64,000 nt of DNA from positions 1 to 64,000 of the forward strand of contig NZ_JANXMU010000077.1 in NCBI RefSeq assembly GCF_025354435.1. The letters run 5' to 3'. Below the pieces are notes generated by a model. That model was not told where the DNA came from. It did not search any database and saw only the letters and a list, made by a program, of their open reading frames with translations. The DNA comes from Rhodoferax sp. GTDB lineage: Bacteria; Pseudomonadota; Gammaproteobacteria; Burkholderiales; Burkholderiaceae_C. The position numbers were made by a program, and so were the translations under genes. Below are positions 8,640 to 16,207 of the stretch, in pieces (position 1 is the first letter of the stretch; the number at the start of each line of letters is the position of its first letter).

Positions 8640-9521
8640 ATGCACAACCCATTCAACCGCGCCACCGAAGATGTGGGCAACATTGTCGAATTCGGCCACG
8701 TCAACCTGCGCGTGGCCAACCAGCAGCAGGCCATCATCTTCTACGCCATGGGCCTGGGTCTGACCCGCGACCCGTACCAGCGCGTGGGCATTGAAAACGC
8801 CTGGATGAACATCGGCAGCAGCCAGTTCCACCTGCCCACCGGCCGCGCCGAAGTACTGCGCGGCGTGGTAGGCCTAGTGATGCCCGACCTGGACGCGCTG
8901 CTGGCGCGACTGGGCCAGATTGCGCCGCTGCTCAACGGCACGCAGTTCAGCTTCGAGCGCCACGGCGAGGTGGTGCTGGCCACCTGCCCCTGGGGCAACC
9001 GCATCCACGTGCACGCGCCCGACCCGGCGCAGTTTGGCCCGCTGTTGCTGGGCATGCCGTATGTGGAGGTGGACTGCGCGCTTGGCACGGCGGCAGGGAT
9101 TGCGCGGTTTTACGCCGAGATTCTGGGTGCACCGGGCAGCGTGCGCGAAGACGGGCGCGGCGCGTTTGCACGCATCCCCATGGGCCTGTGGGGCTATCTG
9201 GTGTTCCGCGAAACCGCGCGCCCCCTGCCTGCCTACGACGGCCACCATGTACAAATCAGCGTGGCCGATTTCTCTGGCCCGCACCAGCGACTGCTGGCGC
9301 GCGGGCTGGTCACCGAAGAAAGCAGCCAGAGCCAGTACCGCTTCCAGGACATTACCGATCTGGATACCGGCCGCGTGCTGGCCACGCTGGAGCACGAGGT
9401 GCGCGGCATGCGGCACGCCTCCTTCGCCCGCCCCCTGGTGAACCGCAACCTGGCCAACCACGGCGATGCCTACGTGCCGGGCTGGGAAGATACGGCTTGG
9501 CTGCGGCCCCCTAGCCCGTAA
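8640..9521 (+). CDS. Two-module VOC (glyoxalase/dioxygenase-fold) protein
   Basis: A 293-residue protein starting at ATG 8640. An in-frame start at 8505 would overlap the divergent LysR gene and is less likely. Two vicinal-oxygen-chelate modules are seen: VEFGHVNLRVANQQQAIIFY from about residue 14, and PYVEVDCALG...FYAEILGAPGS from about 140, with ATCPWGNRIHVHAP between them. Metal-ligand-like His residues are visible (GHVNLR, HHVQIS). The fold covers extradiol dioxygenases, glyoxalases, isomerases and 4-hydroxyphenylpyruvate-dioxygenase-like proteins, so the reaction is not fixed. It ends 11 bp inside the convergent amidohydrolase gene. Confidence 0.8.
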   Translation: MHNPFNRATEDVGNIVEFGHVNLRVANQQQAIIFYAMGLGLTRDPYQRVGIENAWMNIGSSQFHLPTGRAEVLRGVVGLVMPDLDALLARLGQIAPLLNGTQFSFERHGEVVLATCPWGNRIHVHAPDPAQFGPLLLGMPYVEVDCALGTAAGIARFYAEILGAPGSVREDGRGAFARIPMGLWGYLVFRETARPLPAYDGHHVQISVADFSGPHQRLLARGLVTEESSQSQYRFQDITDLDTGRVLATLEHEVRGMRHASFARPLVNRNLANHGDAYVPGWEDTAWLRPPSP

Positions 9522-10341
9522 AGCCGAACAGGCGGCGCGGCGTGTCCCACTGCATGGCCTGCCTTGCCGCCGCATCGGGCACCAAGCGGTCGAACAGCGC
9601 CAGCAGAGGGCCGTAGTCGATGCGCTCGGGTGCCCGCAAAAACGGCCAGTCCGAAGCCCACACCAGCGACTGCGGCGTATACGCACCCACCAGCGCCTGC
9701 GCGAACGGCCCGGCATCCGAATACGGAAACGGCTGCACCGAGGTTTTCACCAAGCTGGAAACCTTCACTACCGCACGGCCCGTCTCGGCCAGTCCCAGCA
9801 GCGCCTGGAACCCGGCCTGGCCCACGCCCGCTGTGGAGTTGGGGCGGCCACAGTGGTCAAACAGCAGGCGCGCACCGCTGTCGACCAGCAGGGGTTTCAG
9901 GGCCACCAGTTCATCGTGCTGCACCTGCACTTGCGCCCACATGTCCAACTGGCGCAAACGCTCCAGCAAGGGACCGGCATCGCGGTAGTAGTCCACGCCC
10001 AGCAAAGCCACGTTCAGCGTCACACCCACCACGCCTGCGGCCTGCAGATCCTGCAGTTCCGCCAAGCTGGTGTCCAGCGGCACCACCGCTACGCCCTTGA
10101 AGCGACCTGCGCTGTGGACCACCGCGTCGAGCAGGCAACGGTTGTCAAAGCCATAGCCTGAATTGGGGCCAACGATCAGCGCATGGCTCACGCCGTGGGC
10201 ATCGAGCGTGTGCCCTAGTTGCGCGGCGGTGGCGATCTCGTGCCCAGCGGGCTTGTAGAAGTTGTCTTGCGGGTACGGAAAACGGGCCGGATCGAAGATG
10301 TGTACATGGCAGTCGATCTTGGGGTGTACTGGGGTGTCCAC
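9511..10341 (-). CDS. Amidohydrolase 2 family (2-pyrone-4,6-dicarboxylate lactonase-like) hydrolase
   Basis: About 276 residues of TIM-barrel metal-dependent hydrolase. The start is taken as GTG at 10341 because it follows a perfect AAAGGAG (10348-10354) and leads directly into the family N-terminus, PKIDCHVHIFDPARFPYP. HxH is at His12/His14; later motifs are LLFDHCGRPN and the catalytic-Asp region LVWASDWPFLR. Relatives hydrolyse lactones such as 2-pyrone-4,6-dicarboxylate in aromatic catabolism. It is divergent from the ketopantoate-reductase-like gene, with a shared palindrome between them. The exact substrate is unknown. Confidence 0.85.
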   Translation of the reverse strand: MDTPVHPKIDCHVHIFDPARFPYPQDNFYKPAGHEIATAAQLGHTLDAHGVSHALIVGPNSGYGFDNRCLLDAVVHSAGRFKGVAVVPLDTSLAELQDLQAAGVVGVTLNVALLGVDYYRDAGPLLERLRQLDMWAQVQVQHDELVALKPLLVDSGARLLFDHCGRPNSTAGVGQAGFQALLGLAETGRAVVKVSSLVKTSVQPFPYSDAGPFAQALVGAYTPQSLVWASDWPFLRAPERIDYGPLLALFDRLVPDAAARQAMQWDTPRRLFGFTG

Positions 10342-10409
10342 AGAATGCTCCTTTGGTTTTGTACCAGATTGTCCATCCTGAATCGACCTGCATCTACATT
10401 GCCAAAAGC

Positions 10410-10433
10410 AATGCAATGTATTGCCTGCATTGC
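10410..10433. promoter_or_regulatory. Candidate LysR operator, copy 2 (AATGC-N12-GCATT)
   Basis: AATGC (10410-10414) and GCATT (10427-10431) with TATTGC in the spacer, the same spacing as copy 1. It is embedded in a longer perfect dyad, GCAATGCA (10408-10415) and TGCATTGC (10426-10433). It lies between the divergent amidohydrolase and reductase genes. Confidence 0.6.
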
Positions 10434-10490
10434 ATTTACAGCATGATGACCAAAACCTACGATCTGCCTCCATAGATACGGGAGACGGTA

Positions 10491-11420
10491 GTGAAAATTT
10501 GCATTGTGGGCGCGGGGGCCTTGGGCTGTGCCATCGGTGGCGTGCTGGCGGAAGCCGGGCACGCGGTATGGCTGATCAACCGGGGCCAGGCGCAGGTGGA
10601 TGCCTTGCGCCACCACGGGCTGACCCTGCGTGAAAACGGTGTGGACCGCCAGGTCGCCGTGCACGCCGCCACCCGCAGCGCCGAGATAGACGGTACGGTG
10701 GACCTGGTCATCGTGCTGGTCAAGTCCTTCCACACCTTCGAAGCTATTGACTCTGCACGCTGCATCGTCGGGCCTGACACCGTGGTGCTGTCGCTGCAAA
10801 ACGGACTGGGCCACGAGGACGTGCTGGCCGAGGTAGTGGGCCGCCAGCATGTGCTGGCCGGTAAAACCTATGCCGGTGGCGTGATGCTAGCCCCCGGCCA
10901 TGTGCTGGTGGGCACCCAAGGCAAAGAAACCCTGATCGGCGAGCTCGACGGCCAGGTGTCCGACCGGGCCACCGCGATTGCCGCCGCCTTCAACCAGGCC
11001 GGGCTAATCACCACCGTCAGCAACAACATCCTGGGCACCATGTGGGACAAGCTGTTGGTCAACGTGGCCACCGGTGCCTTGAGCGGCATCACCCGCCTGA
11101 CGTACGGCGACCTCTACGCCGTACCCGAAGTCGAAGCCTACGCCGTGGCCGCCGTAGCCGAGGCGATGGCGGTGGCCAAGGCCGCAGGCATCCAACTGAC
11201 CAGCACCGAGCCGCGCCAGGCCTGGGTGAAAGCCGCCGACGGCCTGCCCGCTGCGTTCAAGGCATCCATGCTGCAAAGCCTGGAAAAAGGCTCGGTCACC
11301 GAGATCGATTTTGTGAACGGCGCCGTGGTGCGCTGGGGCGTGAAGTACGGCGTGCCCACCCCTGTCAACCAGGCCCTGGTGGCCTGCATCAAAGGCATTG
11401 AGCGTGGATTGCCCCGCTGA
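10491..11420 (+). CDS. Ketopantoate reductase (PanE/ApbA)-family oxidoreductase
   Basis: A 309-residue protein with a GTG start preceded by GGGAG. The N-terminal Rossmann motif is IVGAGALGCAIGGVLAEAGH (GAGALG at 7-12). The ApbA region includes VLVKSFHTFEA, SLQNGLGHED and the conserved lysine of MWDKLLVNVATGALSG. The family reduces 2-keto acids such as 2-dehydropantoate with NADPH. In this catabolic setting it may act on another 2-oxo or 2-hydroxy acid rather than in pantothenate synthesis. It is the first gene of a run of same-strand genes (10.5-18 kb) under a palindromic candidate operator. Confidence 0.85.
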   Translation: MKICIVGAGALGCAIGGVLAEAGHAVWLINRGQAQVDALRHHGLTLRENGVDRQVAVHAATRSAEIDGTVDLVIVLVKSFHTFEAIDSARCIVGPDTVVLSLQNGLGHEDVLAEVVGRQHVLAGKTYAGGVMLAPGHVLVGTQGKETLIGELDGQVSDRATAIAAAFNQAGLITTVSNNILGTMWDKLLVNVATGALSGITRLTYGDLYAVPEVEAYAVAAVAEAMAVAKAAGIQLTSTEPRQAWVKAADGLPAAFKASMLQSLEKGSVTEIDFVNGAVVRWGVKYGVPTPVNQALVACIKGIERGLPR

Positions 11421-11443
11421 CCATTTACCAAGAGACAAAACCC

Positions 11444-11842
11444 ATGACCCAAAAATCTTTTGTAGAGCACGTCGCCATGCGCGTCCAAGACATCCAGTGG
11501 CACATCCGCTTCTTCTACGAGGTGCTGGGCATGGACGTGCGCGAGATCGACGGCCCCGCCGATGCCCCGAACCAGTACTGGACGCTGGGCGGCATGCAGT
11601 TGATGAGCACGCCGGGCTTCACTGCCCCGCCCAGCAACGACGCGGGCTGGCTGGCCCACCTCGGCATCATGGTGCAAGACCTGCCCGCCGCCCTGCAGGC
11701 TGCGCAGGCCTGGGGCGTGAATCCCCTGCCCCAGGGCAGCAACTGGCTGCAATTGCCCGACGGCCTGGCGATTGAGCTGATCCAGGCCAGCGGCACGTCC
11801 GTCGCCGACGTGCTCGCCATCAACCCCCGCGCAAAACTCTGA
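11444..11842 (+). CDS. Small VOC family protein
   Basis: A 132-residue single VOC module: FVEHVAMRVQDIQWHIRFFY at the N-terminus, then VLGMDVREIDGP, and a second half WLAHLGIMVQDLPAALQAAQ with LPDGLAIELIQ. His and Glu residues at the usual metal positions are visible (EHVAMRV, AHLGIMV, AIELIQ). Members act as glyoxalase, isomerase or epimerase enzymes. It lies 23 bp after the reductase and 8 bp before the MaoC gene, so it belongs to the same operon. The reaction is not assigned. Confidence 0.8.
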   Translation: MTQKSFVEHVAMRVQDIQWHIRFFYEVLGMDVREIDGPADAPNQYWTLGGMQLMSTPGFTAPPSNDAGWLAHLGIMVQDLPAALQAAQAWGVNPLPQGSNWLQLPDGLAIELIQASGTSVADVLAINPRAKL

Positions 11843-11850
11843 GCCCCACC

Positions 11851-12324
11851 ATGATCATCCCCACACTCCACTTTCAGACCCCCGAAAAATATTGGGACGA
11901 TGCCCAGGTCGGCGACAGCTGCACCAGCCCCACCTACCTCGTGACCGGTGAGCGCATCGATGCCTATGCCGAGATCACCGGCGACTACACCCCCGTGCAC
12001 GTGGACGAGGCCTACGCCAACGCCTCGCACTTCGGCTGCCGCGTGGCCCATGGGCTGATGGGCCAGTCGGTGGCCGACGGCCTGAAGACGCAGAGCGAAT
12101 ACCGCTTTCTGCCCGGCATGTCGCTGGGCTGGACCTGGGACTTTTTGCTGCCCATCAAGATTGGCGACGTGCTGCACGTGCGCTTCACCGTGGGCAGCAT
12201 GCGCGCCAGCAAAAGCAAACCCGGCTGGGGCATCGTGGTGCTGCCGTCCGAACTGCTGAACCAGCACGACCAGGTGGTGCAAAAAGGCGAACACCGCCTC
12301 ATGGTGCCGCGCCGTCCCGCGTGA
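11851..12324 (+). CDS. MaoC-like (R)-specific enoyl-CoA hydratase/dehydratase
   Basis: A 157-residue hot-dog-fold protein. The hydratase 2 signature is present: ERIDAYAEITGDYTPVHVDE, then SHFGCRVAHGLMGQS. The Asp of GDYTPVHVD and its nearby His are the catalytic pair in the family. A CoA-thioester substrate is expected, which fits the CoA transferase gene downstream. It is tightly linked to the preceding VOC gene. A 215 bp gap with structured DNA and a dispersed repeat follows before the CoA transferase. Confidence 0.88.
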   Translation: MIIPTLHFQTPEKYWDDAQVGDSCTSPTYLVTGERIDAYAEITGDYTPVHVDEAYANASHFGCRVAHGLMGQSVADGLKTQSEYRFLPGMSLGWTWDFLLPIKIGDVLHVRFTVGSMRASKSKPGWGIVVLPSELLNQHDQVVQKGEHRLMVPRRPA

Positions 12325-12365
12325 TGGAACAGCCCCAGGCTTGCGCACTGCGTGTCGCAGCGCCC

Positions 12366-12406
12366 CCCCCTTGCAGGGGGCAGCAGCAGCAGCCTGGCAA
12401 AGCCAG
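12366..12406 (+). other. GC-rich hairpins in the MaoC-CoA transferase gap
   Basis: The 12325-12539 gap holds two consecutive simple hairpins: CCCCC-TTGCA-GGGGG (12366-12380) and CTGGC-AAA-GCCAG (12394-12406). No T-run follows, so they look like structured mRNA or an attenuating element rather than a clear terminator. The remainder of the gap is the dispersed repeat at its 3' end. Confidence 0.5.
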
Positions 12407-12496
12407 CTCTGCGCTGTTCACGAAAAGGCTTCGCTGCGCTCGCCTTCGGACTGCAAAAGCGAACCCTTTGCTTCGACATTCATCGTTACTAATTTC

Positions 12497-12532
12497 ATAG
12501 CTACCTGTGTAGGCCGCACCTGCGCTAGAAGG
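12497..12532 (+). repeat. Dispersed hairpin repeat abutting the CoA transferase start
   Basis: ATAGCTACCTGTGTAGG then CCGCACCTGCGCTAGAAGG. The AGAAGGA at its right edge lies 6-8 bases before the ATG at 12540, so this copy appears to supply the Shine-Dalgarno of the CoA transferase. Confidence 0.75.
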
Positions 12533-12539
12533 ACATTTC

Positions 12540-13760
12540 ATGCCTAAAAACACCCAAGCCCTGCCGTTGGCCGGTTTCCGCGTGGTCGATTACAGCCACT
12601 TCCTGGCCGGGCCCTACCTGAGCCGCTGCCTGGCCGCCCTGGGCGCGGACGTGATCAAGGTGGAGCGGCCCAAGGCAGGCGATGCCGGGCGCGCCCACGC
12701 TTACTTCATCCAGGGCCAGAGTGGCTACTTTTTGCAGCAGAACATGGGCAAGCAGGGCCTGTGCATCAACCTCAAAGACCCGCGCGGCCTGGCGCTGATG
12801 CACAAGCTCACCGACGGTGCCGACGTGTTTGTCGAAAACTACCGCCCCGGCGCGCTGACCAAGCTGGGCCTGGGCTACGACGAGCTGTCCACCCGCAACC
12901 CCGGCCTGGTGTACTGCTCCATCTCGGCCTACGGCCACACCGGGCCGGACGCGCACCGCGCCGGATTTGGCCTGATCGCCGAGGCCAAGAGCGGCATCAT
13001 GGCCATGGTCGGCTCACCGGGCGAGGCACCGCCGCTGCTGCGTGTGTCGCTGGGCGACATGTACACCGGCATCCACGGCGTGGCGGCGGTGTGCGCGGCC
13101 CTGCTGGGTCGGGTGAAATCGGGCCGCGGCCAGCATATTGATTTGTCGCTGTACGACTGCCTGGTGTCCATGCACGACTACGCGGTGCAGTGCTACACCT
13201 TGTCGGGCGGCAAAGAAATGCCCGAGCAAACCGGCCATGACATGCCGCAAAGCACGCTGTACGGCGTGTTCACCGCCAGCAACGGCTACCTGGTGATTGC
13301 CGCACAGGTGGACGATGCCTGGAAGCGTTTTGCACTGTTGATCGGCGGCGAGGCGCTGGCGGCCGACACGCGCTTTCATACCTCCGCCGGGCGCAATGCC
13401 CACCGGGTGGAAATCCTGGCCCTAGCCAAGGCCTGGGTGGCCGCCCGCAGCGTGGCCGAAGTGTTGTCGGCGCTGGATGCCATCGACGTGCCGAGCGCCA
13501 AGGTGCAAAACATCGAAGAGGTCTTGAACGACCCGCAGATCGTGGCCCGCAACATGGTCATCGAACAAGACCACCCGGTGCTGGGCAAGATCCGCATGCC
13601 CAACCTGCCGTTCCGCTTCTCCGACTGCGACACCTTGCCCCAAAGCGTCGCCCCCCGCATGGGCCAGCACAACCGCGAGATCGCTGCGGGCCTGGGCTAC
13701 AGCGCCGAAGAGATCGACGCGCTGCTGGCGGCAGGCGTGCTCTACGCATCCGAAGACTAA
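12540..13760 (+). CDS. CaiB/BaiF-type (family III) CoA transferase
   Basis: A 406-residue family III acyl-CoA transferase. It opens with PLAGFRVVDYSHFLAGPYLS and RCLAALGADVIKVERPKAGD, both diagnostic. The catalytic Asp is in VSLGDMYTGIHG, and FVENYRPGALTKLGLGYDEL is also a family block. The enzyme moves CoA between carboxylates, commonly from succinyl-CoA or formyl-CoA-like donors, and would activate a substrate for the upstream MaoC hydratase. It is followed 11 bp later by a shikimate-dehydrogenase paralogue. Confidence 0.92.
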   Translation: MPKNTQALPLAGFRVVDYSHFLAGPYLSRCLAALGADVIKVERPKAGDAGRAHAYFIQGQSGYFLQQNMGKQGLCINLKDPRGLALMHKLTDGADVFVENYRPGALTKLGLGYDELSTRNPGLVYCSISAYGHTGPDAHRAGFGLIAEAKSGIMAMVGSPGEAPPLLRVSLGDMYTGIHGVAAVCAALLGRVKSGRGQHIDLSLYDCLVSMHDYAVQCYTLSGGKEMPEQTGHDMPQSTLYGVFTASNGYLVIAAQVDDAWKRFALLIGGEALAADTRFHTSAGRNAHRVEILALAKAWVAARSVAEVLSALDAIDVPSAKVQNIEEVLNDPQIVARNMVIEQDHPVLGKIRMPNLPFRFSDCDTLPQSVAPRMGQHNREIAAGLGYSAEEIDALLAAGVLYASED

Positions 13761-13771
13761 AAGGAAAAACC

Positions 13772-14581
13772 ATGACAGATCAATACGCCGTCATTGGCAA
13801 CCCTATCAGCCACACCAAGTCGCCGTTCATCCACGGCAGCTTTGCCAGCACCACGGCGCAAGACCTGGTCTACACCGCCATAGAAGGCCCGCTGGACGGC
13901 TTTGCCGCCGCCGTGGATGCGTTTCGCGCCGCGGGCGGCCAGGGGATGAACATCACCGCGCCGTTCAAGCTGGATGCCTTCCGCTACGCCACCGAACTGA
14001 CAGAGCGGGCCCGGCGCGCCGGGGCCGTCAACGCCATGAAGTTTGTGGGCGAGCGCGCCTATGCCGACAACTTTGACGGCGTGGGCCTGGTGCGCGACAT
14101 CACCCACAACCTGGGCTGTGCCTTGCAAGGCCAGCGCGTGCTGCTGCTGGGCGCAGGCGGCGCGGCACGCGGGGCGCTGCTGCCGTTTCTGGAACAGAAC
14201 CCGGCCCAGTTGGTCATCGCCAACCGCACCCTGGCCACGGCGCAGGCGATGACTGAGGGCACTTCGGCCACGGTCTGCAACTACGGCGATCTGGCGGGGC
14301 AAACCTTCGACATCGTCGTCAACGCTACCTCGGCCAGCCTGCGTGCCGAGTTGCCGCCCGTGCCCGCCAGCGTGTTCGCCCAGGCCCGGCTAGCCTATGA
14401 ACTGGCCTATGGCAAAGGCCTGACCCCGTTTCTGCGGCTGGCGCACAACGCCGGGGTGGCGCAGCGGGCCGATGGCGTGGGCATGCTGGCCGAGCAAGCC
14501 GCCGAGGCCTTTGCCTGGTGGCGCGGCGTGCGGCCGGACACTGCGGTGGTAATTGCCCAACTGACGATTCCGCTGGTGTGA
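13772..14581 (+). CDS. Shikimate dehydrogenase family protein, paralogue 1
   Basis: A 269-residue AroE-fold enzyme. The substrate-binding loop is NPISHTKSPFIHG (first Ser of the usual SxS replaced by Thr15, Ser17 kept). Catalytic Lys66 lies in NITAPFKLDAF, Asp102 in DNFDGVGLVRD, and the NADP loop GAGGAARG is at about 127-134. This is close to canonical AroE, so a shikimate or quinate-like alicyclic substrate is plausible. Its place between a CoA transferase and an SDR, with a second paralogue at 16.2 kb, points to a catabolic rather than biosynthetic role. It could still be the housekeeping aroE. Confidence 0.85.
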   Translation: MTDQYAVIGNPISHTKSPFIHGSFASTTAQDLVYTAIEGPLDGFAAAVDAFRAAGGQGMNITAPFKLDAFRYATELTERARRAGAVNAMKFVGERAYADNFDGVGLVRDITHNLGCALQGQRVLLLGAGGAARGALLPFLEQNPAQLVIANRTLATAQAMTEGTSATVCNYGDLAGQTFDIVVNATSASLRAELPPVPASVFAQARLAYELAYGKGLTPFLRLAHNAGVAQRADGVGMLAEQAAEAFAWWRGVRPDTAVVIAQLTIPLV

Positions 14582-14681
14582 TCGCTCCCGGCAACACCGT
14601 GCCGAAGGCATGCCCCGCCCGCCGCAAGGGGCTAGGCACGCGCGCCACAATGGCCCACTTTTAACCGTTGGAGACCCCGCG

Positions 14682-15458
14682 ATGGACCTGCATCTACGCC
14701 ACAAAAACGTACTCATCACCGGCGGCAGCAAGGGCATTGGCCTGGCCTGCGCGCAGTTGTTTCTGCACGAAGGCGCGCGCGTGGCCATCGTGTCGCGTTC
14801 GCAGGCCAACCTGGACGCGGCCAAAGCAGTGTTGGGCGACTGCTGGTGCATGGCGGTTGACCTGACAGACGCATCCGCCGCGGCCGCCACGGTGGAACGG
14901 GTCGAGGCCGAATTTGGCCCGCTCGACATTCTGGTCAATAGCGCCGGAGCCGCCCAGCGCACCAACGCCACCGACCTGACCCCCGCCGCCTGGCGCGCCG
15001 CCATGGATGCCAAGTATTTTTCGTACATCCACGTGATCGACCCGGTCATCAAGCGCATGGCGGCACGCGGCACGGGGGCCATCGTGAATGTGATCGGCAA
15101 TGGCGGCAAAATTCCCTCGCCCACCCACCTGGCCGGGGGTGCCGCCAATGCTGCCCTGATGCTGGCCACGGCGGGCCTGGCGCTGGCTTATGCGCCCCAG
15201 GGCGTGCGCGTGGTGGGGCTGAACCCCGGCCTGACCAACACCAGCCGCGTTGCCGAAGGCATGCAGGCCGAAGCTCAACGTGCCGGGGTGTCCGAGGCCG
15301 AGGCCTTGCAGCGCATGGTCGCCAAAATGCCCCTGGGCCGCATGGCCGAGCCCGAGGAGATTGCCGACCTAGTGGTGTTCGCCGCATCCGAGCGCGGCCG
15401 CTACCTCACAGGGGCCAACATCACGGTGGATGGTGCCGGTGCGCCCACGGTGGTGTAG
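14682..15458 (+). CDS. SDR-fold protein lacking the usual Tyr-x3-Lys
   Basis: A 258-residue short-chain dehydrogenase/reductase fold. The ATG at 14682 follows GGAG; in-frame starts upstream are less plausible. Cofactor motif TGGSKGIG is at about 13-20, and LVNSAGA and GLNPGLTNTSRV are present. The expected catalytic YxxxK is replaced: the aligned stretch PTHLAGGAANAAL has His149 and Gly153 at the Tyr and Lys positions, and the usual Ser region reads VNVIGNGG. It may therefore use another mechanism or not be a classical dehydrogenase. It lies within the catabolic cluster between the AroE-like and AroQ-like genes. Confidence 0.85.
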   Translation: MDLHLRHKNVLITGGSKGIGLACAQLFLHEGARVAIVSRSQANLDAAKAVLGDCWCMAVDLTDASAAAATVERVEAEFGPLDILVNSAGAAQRTNATDLTPAAWRAAMDAKYFSYIHVIDPVIKRMAARGTGAIVNVIGNGGKIPSPTHLAGGAANAALMLATAGLALAYAPQGVRVVGLNPGLTNTSRVAEGMQAEAQRAGVSEAEALQRMVAKMPLGRMAEPEEIADLVVFAASERGRYLTGANITVDGAGAPTVV

Positions 15459-15479
15459 CCTTGAATTGCTATTTAAAAT

Positions 15480-15513
15480 ATAGCTACTAGTGTAGGTAAT
15501 ATATGCGCTAGAT
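15480..15513 (+). repeat. Dispersed hairpin repeat, forward orientation
   Basis: ATAGCTACTAGTGTAGG followed by TAATATATGCGCTAGA in the 200 bp gap between the SDR gene and the AroQ-like gene. The rest of that gap shows no gene. Confidence 0.8.
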
Positions 15514-15659
15514 GCATATTTAATGCTTATTCTCAAACTTGCCGCAAGGGTAATCCCTAGGCTCCACATAATTAACCAGTTGGTACATTCACGGGTTTGG
15601 GCCTGCTGCGCTAGGCCTAACCGTTTGTATTTCCCCCATTTCAACGTCCAGGAAACCCC

Positions 15660-16109
15660 ATGAAAATCGTCATGCTCCACGGCATCAACCACAACATGTT
15701 TGGCAAGCGCGACCCCAAGCAGTACGGCACCATCACGCTGGACGAGATCAACGCAAGCCTGTCGGCCTTGGGCCAGGAACTGGGTGCCACGGTGGAGGCT
15801 TTTCAAACCAACAGCGAAGCCGCCATGTGCGAGCGCATCCACCAGGCCTACACCGACGGCGCCGATGCGGTGCTGATCAACGCCGGGGCCTGGACGCACT
15901 ACAGCTACGGCATCCGCGACGCGCTGGCTATCCTGACCTGCCCCATCGTCGAGCTGCACATGTCCAATATCCACGCCCGCGAAGCCTTCCGCCACGTCTC
16001 GGTGTTCGCCGAAATCGTCAAGGGCCAGATCTGCGGCTTTGGCGTGGACAGCTACCTGCTGGGCCTGCGCGCCGGCGTGTCGGCCGCCCAGGCAGCCAAG
16101 AGCGCCTAA
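15660..16109 (+). CDS. Type II 3-dehydroquinate dehydratase paralogue
   Basis: A 149-residue flavodoxin-like fold protein of AroQ size. The catalytic set of type II dehydroquinases is largely kept: Tyr22 in KQYGTITLDEI, Asn74 in INAGAWTHYSY, Glu98 and His100 in VELHMSNIHAREAFRH, and the Arg at 107. The N-terminal loop reads LHGINHNMFGKRDP instead of the usual LNGPNLNLLGTREP. The active-site lid therefore differs and the substrate may be a dehydroquinate analogue. It is flanked by two AroE-like genes, which suggests a quinate- or shikimate-like catabolic route. The start is supported by AGGAAACCCC before the ATG. Confidence 0.82.
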   Translation: MKIVMLHGINHNMFGKRDPKQYGTITLDEINASLSALGQELGATVEAFQTNSEAAMCERIHQAYTDGADAVLINAGAWTHYSYGIRDALAILTCPIVELHMSNIHAREAFRHVSVFAEIVKGQICGFGVDSYLLGLRAGVSAAQAAKSA

Positions 16110-16130
16110 AGGCCATTTGCTATATAAAAA

Positions 16131-16168
16131 ATAGCTACTTGTGTAGTATTCATATGCGCTAGAAGCCT
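16131..16168 (+). repeat. Dispersed hairpin repeat followed by a T-run
   Basis: ATAGCTACTTGTGTAGTATT then CATATGCGCTAGAAGCC, followed by nine T residues. With the T-run it resembles a weak intrinsic terminator between the AroQ-like and second AroE-like genes. Confidence 0.75.
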
Positions 16169-16207
16169 TTTTTTTATATATTTTCAACCCACATCCAAGA
16201 GCACAAA

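Noticed and set aside
15575-15625. Possible further copy of the dispersed repeat before the AroQ-like gene
   Set aside because: Only TGCGCTAGGCC matches; the paired arm and the left half are absent.
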